This document shows positions 1 through 6,388 of a stretch of DNA of 13,259 bases, piece after piece. The notes below the pieces were generated by a model. It had not been told where the DNA came from and ran no database searches. It saw nothing but the letters and a program-made list of their open reading frames with translations. Source of the stretch: Desulfonema limicola (GTDB lineage Bacteria; Desulfobacterota; Desulfobacteria; Desulfobacterales; DYRC01). The stretch is taken from the NCBI GenBank assembly GCA_020718925.1, contig DYRC01000085.1, positions 1 through 13,259 on the forward strand. Reading direction: 5' to 3'. The number at the start of each line of letters is the position of its first letter. The first letter of the stretch is position 1. The position numbers and the translations under genes were made by a program.

Positions 1-144
1 TAGTACTTAATCAGCGTAATCAGCGGTTCAAAATTCCTGAAATCCTTCAATCCTGATTCAAAAATTCCACTGAAATTTTTCTTGCCATTTCTATCGGAAT
101 ATGAAACATAACAATATAAATCAAATGCTTTTTGAGGAGATATT
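1..144. repeat. Non-coding leader with short direct repeats
   Basis: No convincing gene is present here. TAATCAGCG occurs twice in perfect tandem at 8-16 and 17-25. A longer imperfect direct repeat pairs 27-43 (TTCAAAATTCCTGAAAT) with 57-76, which is the same string with an extra A and an AC insertion. Between them lie AATCCTT and AATCCTG echoes. This looks like degenerate intergenic repeat material rather than a regulatory site. The last part (100-140) is AT-rich and leads into the ribosome binding site of the first gene. No clear -35/-10 pair stands out. Confidence 0.45.
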
Positions 145-615
145 ATGATTGAAACCACCATTCCCGGCTACAAGACTATCAGGCTTGAGCATCTGGTTCT
201 GGATTTCAACGGAACCCTTGCCTGTGATGGCGTGATGATTGACGGCGTGAAGTCCGCATTGAATGCCTTAGCAGAACTGCTTGAAATTCATGTGCTGACG
301 GCAGACACCTTCGGCAAAGCCGCCGCGCAGTTGGCGGGCGTGAACTGCAAACTCTCCATTCTTCCCATAGAACATCAGGATTTGGGCAAACTGGACTATG
401 TAAAAAAACTGGGGTGTGATAAAACCTGCTGCATGGGAAACGGAAGAAACGACCGGCTGATGCTCAAAGAATCCGCGTTAGGCGTGGCGGTGATTTTGGA
501 AGAAGGCACGAGCGCGGAAACACTGGCATCGGCAGATATTGTCTGTACAAGCATTTTATCAGCGTTGGATTTGCTGACACATCCCTTGCGGTTGGTGGCA
601 ACGCTGAGGTCTTAA
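145..615 (+). CDS. HAD-superfamily hydrolase, soluble P-type-ATPase-like phosphatase
   Basis: The 156-residue protein carries the HAD motifs in order. Motif I is DFNGTLA, with D20 as the predicted nucleophile and N22 where many HAD phosphatases have the second Asp. Motif II is LTADT (residues 51-55). A lysine for motif III lies at K82 or K87/K88. Motif IV is GNGRND (98-103), with D103 as the metal ligand. This pattern, with NGT after the nucleophile and GNG in motif IV, matches the small soluble cytoplasmic proteins related to the P-domain of P-type ATPases. They lack membrane segments and a cap domain, as this one does. The ATG at 145 follows a strong GAGGAG (134-139) at 5 nt spacing. The gene ends 22 nt before the HD-domain gene, so the two are probably cotranscribed. 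The substrate cannot be read from the sequence; a small-molecule phosphatase is the most that can be inferred. Confidence 0.88.
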   Translation: MIETTIPGYKTIRLEHLVLDFNGTLACDGVMIDGVKSALNALAELLEIHVLTADTFGKAAAQLAGVNCKLSILPIEHQDLGKLDYVKKLGCDKTCCMGNGRNDRLMLKESALGVAVILEEGTSAETLASADIVCTSILSALDLLTHPLRLVATLRS

Positions 616-637
616 ACGAATTTTTTCAGAGGTTAAA

Positions 638-1069
638 ATGATGAGCATGTTGGAAAAAGCCATTGCGCTGGCGACCAATGCCCATGCGGGACAGAAAGAT
701 AAAGCTGGCTATCCGTATATTCTGCATCCCCTGAGAGTGATGCTCAACATGGATGCCGAATCCGAAATGATTGTCGCTGTGCTGCATGATATTGTTGAAG
801 ATACGCAGATAACATCAGAGGAACTCCGCAGACAGGGATTTTCAGAAGATATTCTTGACGCAGTCCGAGTTCTCAGCAAACAGGATAAAGAAGACTATTT
901 CGCATATATCGGGAAAATCACCCAAAATCCCATTGCCCGGAAAGTCAAGCTGGCTGATCTTGAAGACAATATGAACATCAAGCGCTTAAAAGATCAGGAT
1001 TATCTGAATGAATCGGATGTCGCACGGTTGAAAAAATACTATCGGGCGTGGAAATTAATGCAAAGTTAA
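638..1069 (+). CDS. Stand-alone HD-domain phosphohydrolase, RelA/SpoT hydrolase-like
   Basis: The 143-residue protein is essentially one HD domain of the RelA/SpoT type. Visible motifs are HAGQ (H16), the metal-ligand histidine in HPLRVM (H30), the HD pair followed by the hydrolase signature in LHDIVEDT (H50, D51, E54, D55), and KLADLEDN (D107), which corresponds to the fourth metal ligand in Rel enzymes. The E-D pair after HD is typical of proteins competent for ppGpp hydrolysis. There is no synthetase, TGS or ACT domain, so this is a small alarmone hydrolase or related nucleotide pyrophosphohydrolase, not a full RelA/SpoT, although such proteins are often labelled GTP pyrophosphokinase. The start at 638 follows AGAGG (628-632) at 5 nt spacing; a second ATG lies directly after it. 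Actual ppGpp activity is inferred from the family. Confidence 0.85.
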   Translation: MMSMLEKAIALATNAHAGQKDKAGYPYILHPLRVMLNMDAESEMIVAVLHDIVEDTQITSEELRRQGFSEDILDAVRVLSKQDKEDYFAYIGKITQNPIARKVKLADLEDNMNIKRLKDQDYLNESDVARLKKYYRAWKLMQS

Positions 1070-1075
1070 AAATGC

Positions 1076-1125
1076 AAAGTGCAAAATGAACAGAATCAGT
1101 GTATTCTGTAACCATTTTGCACTTT
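1076..1125. repeat. Long intergenic inverted repeat (hairpin)
   Basis: A 13-bp outer stem pairs 1076-1088 with 1113-1125 (AAAGTGCAAAATG against CATTTTGCACTTT). Inside it a 7-bp stem pairs 1090-1096 with 1103-1109 (ACAGAAT/ATTCTGT) around the six-base loop CAGTGT; 1089 and 1110-1112 form a small internal bulge. CATTTTGCAC then recurs at 1134-1143, outside the hairpin. The element fills the gap between the HD-domain gene and ftsK. It could act on the mRNA as a stabiliser or attenuator, or be a dispersed palindromic repeat. It is not followed by a T-run, so an intrinsic terminator is less likely. Confidence 0.75.
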
Positions 1126-1157
1126 ACACTTTACATTTTGCACTGCTTTATTAACTT

Positions 1158-3131
1158 ATGAGAAAAGAACTTATCGGAATTTTTCTGTTTTTCGGCTTTG
1201 TCTTTGCCCTGTTCAGTCTGCTCTCCTATACGCCGGCTGATCCTTCGGTGAACAATGCGGCTCATGTAGAAACAGTTCATAATATATTCGGGTTGTTAGG
1301 CGCACACATTTCCGGCATGTTCATCAGCCTGTTCGGATTGGGTGCATTTTGGATACCGGTCTTTTTTCTCCTGCCCTGTATCCGTTTTCTGAAAAACTAT
1401 CCCATGCCTCAGAATCATCATCTCATTGTCGGAGGCAGCCTGATTCTGATGATATGCACCGGCAGCCTGTTTGCGCTGGGCGGAGACAGCTATTCTGTTT
1501 TCGGATCGAAATTTTCTTCCGGCGGTCTTATCGGAATCGCGCTGAAATCTTTAATCATAAAGTATTCCAATATCGGCGGTGGAACGATTATTCTGATGGT
1601 ATTGCTGATTATTGCGTTCATGTTTGCCACCGATACCTCCCTTGCCCATTTATCGGCAATATCTCTGAGGCTGATGCAACGCATCTCTGAGCTTGCAAAA
1701 GATATTTCAAAAGATATGGGAAAAATATTTCTCATTACTTGGACGATGCGGCGTAAGAAAAATCGGATGACCCCGATGCTCAAAGATTTTGTCCGCAAAA
1801 CGCGGATAAGCGAACGAAAGCCCGAAGCTAAGACTCAGGTTTCAAAACCGAAAATGATAACTTACATGCCCAAAGACGGCGGATTTCAACTGCCGCCGGC
1901 GGATTTTTTGGATGAGCCGGATAAACGCCCAACCTCTGCGGATCCGGAGCATTTGAAAACCAAAGTCCGGCTTTTGGAAAGCAAGCTGGAGCATTTCGGC
2001 ATCAAAGGAAAGGTTACAGCGGTGATGCCGGGTCCGGTAATTACCACGTTTGAATATGAGCCGTCTCCGGGTGTTAAAATTAATAAGATTGTGAGTTTAA
2101 GCGATGATTTGGCTCTTGCACTCAAAGCATTGAGCATTCGGATTGTGGCGCCGATTCCGGGAAAATCTGTTATCGGGGTTGAAATTCCGAATGAAACGCG
2201 GGAAATCGTGAGATTGAAAGAACTGGTCAGCTCTGATGCGTTCAAAAAATCCAAATCCCGGCTTACGATGTGTCTCGGCAAGGATATCGAAGGGCTTGCG
2301 GTCGTGGCGGAATTGGATAAAATGCCGCACCTGCTGATTGCCGGAGCAACCGGAACCGGCAAGAGTGTGGGACTCAATGCCATGATTTGCAGCTTGTTGT
2401 ATAAATCCGACCCGGATGAAGTCAAATTTATCATGGTTGATCCGAAACGTATCGAACTTTCCATGTATGACGGCATTCCGCATCTGATTGCGCCGGTGGT
2501 TACGGATGTTCAGAAAGCCACCCATGCCTTATTCTGGGCGGTCAAAGAAATGGAGCGGCGGTATGAGCTTTTATCGCAAAGAAAAGTCAGAAATATCAGT
2601 CAATACAACATCAAAGTCGCAAAAGCCAGAAAAGAGGGAGAATCCGTAGAAAAGCTGCCGTATCTGGTGATTATCATTGATGAATTGGCAGACCTGATGA
2701 TGGTATCATCAAAGGATGTGGAAGTATCTCTGGCGCGGCTGGCGCAGATGGCAAGGGCGGCGGGCGTTCATCTGATTTTAGCCACTCAGAGACCCTCGGT
2801 AGATGTTCTGACCGGCACCATCAAAGCCAATTTTCCCACACGGTTAAGCTTTAAGGTGTCATCCAAGATAGATTCACGGACGATTATTGACGGCAACGGC
2901 GCGGAAAATCTTCTGGGCAACGGCGATATGCTCTTTCTGCCGCCCGGAAGCTCAATCATCAGACGCATTCAGGGCGCGTATATTTCCGAAGAAGAAGTTA
3001 CCCTGATTACGGAATTTCTGAAAAGTCAGAGATCACCGGAATATGATGCAAGCGTGATTGAAAGCCCGGAGACTGAAAAAGAGCCGCCTCCGACAAAAGC
3101 GCATAAGATGAGAAATATGACGATGTGGTAG
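1158..3131 (+). CDS. ftsK: FtsK/SpoIIIE-family DNA translocase lacking the gamma domain
   Basis: The 657-residue protein is a membrane-anchored hexameric dsDNA pump of the type that clears chromosome termini from the division septum. Four hydrophobic helices lie at about residues 6-24, 48-75, 88-108 and 141-158 (the FtsK 4TM domain). A short basic linker follows, then the alpha domain (about 235-345) and the RecA-like beta motor. Walker A is GATGTGKS at 396-403; Walker B is LVIIIDELAD, with D508 and E509. Sequences such as MVDPKRIELSMYDGIPHL are hallmark beta-domain motifs. The usual C-terminal winged-helix gamma domain (about 60 residues, KOPS and XerD contact) is absent: the chain stops soon after the post-motor helix, in a Pro/Glu-rich tail. 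The linker is also short. The start has no good Shine-Dalgarno, and the hairpin sits directly upstream. The family call is very secure; orientation sensing and XerD activation are doubtful. Confidence 0.95.
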   Translation: MRKELIGIFLFFGFVFALFSLLSYTPADPSVNNAAHVETVHNIFGLLGAHISGMFISLFGLGAFWIPVFFLLPCIRFLKNYPMPQNHHLIVGGSLILMICTGSLFALGGDSYSVFGSKFSSGGLIGIALKSLIIKYSNIGGGTIILMVLLIIAFMFATDTSLAHLSAISLRLMQRISELAKDISKDMGKIFLITWTMRRKKNRMTPMLKDFVRKTRISERKPEAKTQVSKPKMITYMPKDGGFQLPPADFLDEPDKRPTSADPEHLKTKVRLLESKLEHFGIKGKVTAVMPGPVITTFEYEPSPGVKINKIVSLSDDLALALKALSIRIVAPIPGKSVIGVEIPNETREIVRLKELVSSDAFKKSKSRLTMCLGKDIEGLAVVAELDKMPHLLIAGATGTGKSVGLNAMICSLLYKSDPDEVKFIMVDPKRIELSMYDGIPHLIAPVVTDVQKATHALFWAVKEMERRYELLSQRKVRNISQYNIKVAKARKEGESVEKLPYLVIIIDELADLMMVSSKDVEVSLARLAQMARAAGVHLILATQRPSVDVLTGTIKANFPTRLSFKVSSKIDSRTIIDGNGAENLLGNGDMLFLPPGSSIIRRIQGAYISEEEVTLITEFLKSQRSPEYDASVIESPETEKEPPPTKAHKMRNMTMW

Positions 3132-3144
3132 TATTGAATATAAT
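3117..3144 (+). promoter_or_regulatory. Candidate sigma-70-like promoter for the PocR-SpoIIE gene
   Basis: A perfect TATAAT lies at 3139-3144. ATGACG, matching four of six positions of TTGACA, lies at 3117-3122 with a 16-nt spacer. Transcription would start near 3151, giving a leader of about 20 nt before the ATG at 3174. The -35 element overlaps the last codons of ftsK. If it is used, the signalling block can be transcribed independently of ftsK. The prediction rests on motif matching only. Confidence 0.4.
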
Positions 3145-3173
3145 TAATTCATGTGTTTAAGGGGGTATCTGTT

Positions 3174-4553
3174 ATGACTAAAGTAAGATTTGCCGAACTG
3201 TTTGATTTGAATGAGATACAAAAAATTCAGGATGCGTTTGCGCTTGCCTCCAATGTTGCTTCGATTATTACCGAGCCTGACGGAACGCCGATTACAAAAC
3301 CGAGCAATTTTTGCAGGCTGTGTATGGATATTATTCGTAAGACACCGAAAGGTTTGGCAAACTGTATGAAATCCGATGCGATATTAGGCAGGCAGAATCC
3401 CAGCGGTCCCATTATGCAGCCCTGTCTGAGCGGCGGACTGTGGGACGGCGGCGCGGGCATCAGCGTCGGAGATGAGCATGTTGCAAACTGGCTGATCGGA
3501 CAGGTCAGAAACGAAACTCAGAATGATGAGCAGATGCTTAAATACGGGGAAAGCATCGGCGCAGACATGGAAGAATTCCGCGAAGCATTGTCCCATGTAA
3601 CCGGAATGTCAACAGAACAATTCAAAAATGTCTGCAATTCGCTGTTCTTATTTGCCAATCAGTTATCAAAGCTTGCGTATCAGAATCTTCTGCTCAGAGA
3701 AAACGAGGAGCTGCTGACAAAGCTCAATCGGGAACTTGAGCAGCGGGTTCAGGAGCGCACGGCGGAGCTTGCCCAAAGCAATATTGAACTCAACAAAGCA
3801 AATCAGGACCTTGGCAGAACAATGGACGAGCTTTGGGGTGAAATGGAGCTTGCCAAAAAGATTCAGACCATTCTGCTTCCGAAAAAACCCGAAATATCAG
3901 GTTATGATATTGTGGCAAGCTGCGATCCGGCAGCGGAAGTCGGCGGAGATTATTATGACGTGATTTCTGTCGGCGGATTTGACTGGATTGTGATCGGTGA
4001 TGTGTCAGGACATGGCGTTACGTCAGGGCTTGTGATGATGATGGTTCAGACAGCCATTCATACGGTGCTGCTTCAGAATCCCCAAGTTTCGCCTGCAAAG
4101 CTGCTGTGGGTGATTAACCATATCATTTATGAAAATATCGCAAGAATGGACGAGCAGAAACACATGACTATCGTTGTGTTAGCCTGCGGAAAAGACGGAA
4201 ATTTCTGCTTTTCAGGTCTGCATGAGGACATTCTGATAAGACGTGCCGACATCGGAACTGTTGAGAACATTGAAACAGATGGCATGTGGATAGGGCTTGA
4301 ACCTGATATTTCCGAAACGCTGTCTGTGAATGCCCTGAAAATGGAATCCGGAGACTGTATGGTGCTTTATACGGACGGCATTACCGAGGCGTGGGGACAG
4401 GGAAGCGGGCTTTTCGGAACAGAACGGCTGATTAAAGTTATAGAATCCTGCGGCGACAAATCCGCGTCTGAAATCCACGCCGCTATCCTGCAAGCCCTGA
4501 TTCCTTATGAAAAGCCGGATGATGTAACGCTGTTTGTGATGAAGCGGGTGTGA
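3174..4553 (+). CDS. PocR-sensor SpoIIE/PP2C-type serine phosphatase
   Basis: The ATG at 3174 (459 aa) is chosen over the upstream in-frame GTG at 3153, because AAGGGGG (3159-3165) sits 8 nt before the ATG. Residues 7-170 form a PocR-type ligand-binding domain with a cysteine set (C47, C50, C64, C84) and the CLSGGLWDGGAG segment typical of that family. A coiled coil follows at about 172-228. Residues 229-459 form a PP2C-like SpoIIE phosphatase with its metal-binding acids in GGDYYD (D259, D262), IGDVSGHG (D276), TDGITEAWG (D401) and PDDVTLF (D449/D450). There is no membrane segment, so it is likely cytoplasmic. By family it should dephosphorylate a phosphoserine on a STAS-type anti-sigma antagonist in response to a small ligand; neither the ligand nor the target is visible here. 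The stop TGA is immediately followed by TAG. It lies 59 nt before the kinase gene and shares its output domain. Confidence 0.92.
   Translation: MTKVRFAELFDLNEIQKIQDAFALASNVASIITEPDGTPITKPSNFCRLCMDIIRKTPKGLANCMKSDAILGRQNPSGPIMQPCLSGGLWDGGAGISVGDEHVANWLIGQVRNETQNDEQMLKYGESIGADMEEFREALSHVTGMSTEQFKNVCNSLFLFANQLSKLAYQNLLLRENEELLTKLNRELEQRVQERTAELAQSNIELNKANQDLGRTMDELWGEMELAKKIQTILLPKKPEISGYDIVASCDPAAEVGGDYYDVISVGGFDWIVIGDVSGHGVTSGLVMMMVQTAIHTVLLQNPQVSPAKLLWVINHIIYENIARMDEQKHMTIVVLACGKDGNFCFSGLHEDILIRRADIGTVENIETDGMWIGLEPDISETLSVNALKMESGDCMVLYTDGITEAWGQGSGLFGTERLIKVIESCGDKSASEIHAAILQALIPYEKPDDVTLFVMKRV
4128..4228 (+). repeat. Near-identical DNA block in SpoIIE domain, copy 1a
   Basis: These 101 nt match 9353-9453 in the second phosphatase domain with only two differences (4172 C/T, silent; 4200 A/C, Asn to His). 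The flanking coding sequence is clearly more diverged. This supports recent recombination between the two copies. Confidence 0.85.
4353..4484 (+). repeat. Near-identical DNA block in SpoIIE domain, copy 2a
   Basis: These 132 nt match 9578-9709 with two differences (4405 G/T and 4465 C/T). The block encodes DCMVLYTDGITEAWGQG through the segment before the last helix. It is separated from block 1 by a stretch (4229-4352) with many substitutions, which gives a mosaic pattern. Confidence 0.85.
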
Positions 4554-4612
4554 TAGGGATATAAAAAAAACTGCATGACAGTTAACAACTATATGGAAGG
4601 ATAAAAATCATA

Positions 4613-6355
4613 ATGGAATCGAAGATAGCAGAATTTCAGATCAGAGAAAAACTTTACGAAAGCGACAAATCCCTGATTTTTTGCGGAATCAGAGAACATG
4701 ATAATTTGCCTGTGATTCTCAAAATTCTCAGACAAGATTATCCGAGTCCTGCTGAACTGATCCGTTACAGACAGGAATATGACATCATCGGCAATTTGAA
4801 GATAAGCGGTGTCATCAAAACCTACGGATTCTTGAAATATCAGAATACCATAGCGATTATTCTGGAAGATTTCGGCGGCAAATCTTTGCGGCAACTGCTT
4901 GCAGAGCGTTCTTTTGTCATGTCTGAATGGCTGTCTTTGGCTATACGGATTGCCGGAATCATGGGAGAACTTCATGCCACCAATATTATTCACAAGGATA
5001 TCAATCCGGGGAATATTGTATTTAATCATGAAACCGATGAGTTGAAAATCATTGATTTCGGAATAGCCTCAATTTTGCCGCGTGAAAATCCTACGCTGCA
5101 AAATCCCGAACAGTTGGAAGGTACGCTTGCCTATATTTCACCCGAACAGACAGGACGCATGAACCGGTCTCTGGATTATCGCACCGATATTTACTCATTA
5201 GGCGTAACCTTATATGAATTGCTGACGCGGCGACTGCCTTTCAAATCCGATGACGCTATGGAACTGGTGCATTGTCATCTTGCCAGAAAGCCTGTTTTGC
5301 CGCATGAGTTGGATCCGAATATTCCTGTCATTATTTCGGACATCATCATGAAGCTTATGGCAAAAACTGCCGAAGAACGCTATCAGAGCGCATGGGGATT
5401 GCAGTCTGATTTGAAAAAATGTCAGATTCAGCTTGCCAGTATCGGCGCCATCAGGTCATTTGTCTTGGGACAAAACGATATTTCCAGCAAATTCCAAATT
5501 CATCAGAAACTCTACGGACGCGAGGCGGAAATCGCCCAATTGCTTTCCGCTTTTGAAAGAATATCTTCGGAAACCGGAGAAATGCTGTTGGTCTCAGGAT
5601 ATTCCGGTATCGGAAAGACCGCGCTGATTCGGGAAATTTACAGACCTGTCACAGAAAGGCGGGGATATTTTGTTTCCGGGAAATTTGACCCGTTCCGCCG
5701 GGATATTCCCTATTCCGCAATCGTGAATGCGTTCAAAGATATGATAAAACAATTGCTTTCCGAAAAAGAAACCCGATTGGCTCAATGGAAAACGAAATTG
5801 CAGAAATCTGTCGGCAATAACGGTCAGTTGATTGTCAAAATCATTCCGGAACTGGGACTGATCATTGGAAAACAACCCGAAGTGCCTGTTTTGCCGCCTG
5901 CGGAATCGCAAAACCGGTTCAATATCGTTTTCAGAAATTTTTTCCGTGCATTGTGCGATAAAGATCATCCGCTTGTTTTGTTCACAGACGATCTGCAATG
6001 GGCAGATTTCGCGTCTCTGAATTTGTTGAAGGTTCTGATGACAGATCCGGAGAACCGATATTTCCTGATCATCGGCGCATATCGGGACAATGAGGTAAAT
6101 CCGGCGCATCCCCTGATTCTCACAATAGAGGATATCCGCAAAGCCGAGGGGGTTGTGCATCATCTGCAATTGCAGAATCTGTGTTTTGAAGATGTTGACG
6201 CGCTTATTTCAGACACCTTGCTGAACAAAGAAACACAGGCATTGACCCGTCCGGTATATGAAAAAACACTGGGCAATCCCTTTTTTACCAAAGAGCTTCT
6301 GAAATCGCTGCATGATGAAGGCTTGTTATTTTTTGATGTCGGAACCCGGACATGA
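4613..6355 (+). CDS. Ser/Thr kinase and AAA ATPase: N-terminal part of an interrupted giant signalling gene
   Basis: Residues 1-275 form an eukaryotic-type Ser/Thr protein kinase with K37 in VILKIL, the catalytic loop HKDINPGN (127-134, D129), DFG at 148-150 and the SPEQTGRMNR activation segment. The glycine-rich loop is degenerate, as is common in this subfamily. Residues 300-575 form the large predicted-ATPase (AAA_16-like) domain, which starts at YGRE and has Walker A GYSGIGKT (329-336) and Walker B LVLFTDDLQW (D459, D460). The ATG follows GGAAGGA (4595-4601). The reading frame ends at TGA 6353-6355, but the same frame stays open beyond it (AAA TGG GAT ATT GAC and on) into the coding region at 6389. 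The natural gene is therefore 4613-9778, about 1721 codons. If the stop is real, this fragment would be kinase plus ATPase without sensor or output. Confidence 0.9.
   Translation: MESKIAEFQIREKLYESDKSLIFCGIREHDNLPVILKILRQDYPSPAELIRYRQEYDIIGNLKISGVIKTYGFLKYQNTIAIILEDFGGKSLRQLLAERSFVMSEWLSLAIRIAGIMGELHATNIIHKDINPGNIVFNHETDELKIIDFGIASILPRENPTLQNPEQLEGTLAYISPEQTGRMNRSLDYRTDIYSLGVTLYELLTRRLPFKSDDAMELVHCHLARKPVLPHELDPNIPVIISDIIMKLMAKTAEERYQSAWGLQSDLKKCQIQLASIGAIRSFVLGQNDISSKFQIHQKLYGREAEIAQLLSAFERISSETGEMLLVSGYSGIGKTALIREIYRPVTERRGYFVSGKFDPFRRDIPYSAIVNAFKDMIKQLLSEKETRLAQWKTKLQKSVGNNGQLIVKIIPELGLIIGKQPEVPVLPPAESQNRFNIVFRNFFRALCDKDHPLVLFTDDLQWADFASLNLLKVLMTDPENRYFLIIGAYRDNEVNPAHPLILTIEDIRKAEGVVHHLQLQNLCFEDVDALISDTLLNKETQALTRPVYEKTLGNPFFTKELLKSLHDEGLLFFDVGTRT
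6353..6355 (+). other. In-frame TGA splitting the kinase-ATPase-TPR-GAF-SpoIIE gene
   Basis: Codons on both sides share one frame (4613, 6353 and 6389 all agree modulo 3). After the TGA come AAA TGG GAT ATT GAC AGG ATT GAT, reading KWDIDRID, with no other stop before 9776. In this family, as recalled and not searched, the region after the ATPase core carries a W-x-W-D/N motif, so the TGA sits where the first Trp (TGG) would be. A single G-to-A change explains it. A true nonsense mutation, a sequencing or assembly error, or read-through are all possible. Confidence 0.85.
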
Positions 6356-6388
6356 AAATGGGATATTGACAGGATTGATGCCAAAGAC

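Noticed and set aside
1886..2525. Overlapping minus-strand open frames inside ftsK
   Set aside because: They are antisense to conserved FtsK motor motifs and show no domain of their own.
3153..3173. GTG at 3153 as the start of the PocR-SpoIIE protein
   Set aside because: The ribosome binding site AAGGGGG at 3159-3165 lies inside that extension and is correctly spaced for the ATG at 3174.
4569..4583. AACTG/CAGTT hairpin as a terminator between the PocR and kinase genes
   Set aside because: The stem is only 5 bp and has no following T-run.
6353..6355. TGA as selenocysteine or as a recoded Trp codon genome-wide
   Set aside because: The family position expects Trp, not Cys/Sec, and I see no convincing SECIS-like hairpin right after it. 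Trp is otherwise TGG here, and TGA ends other genes, so recoding of the whole genome does not fit.
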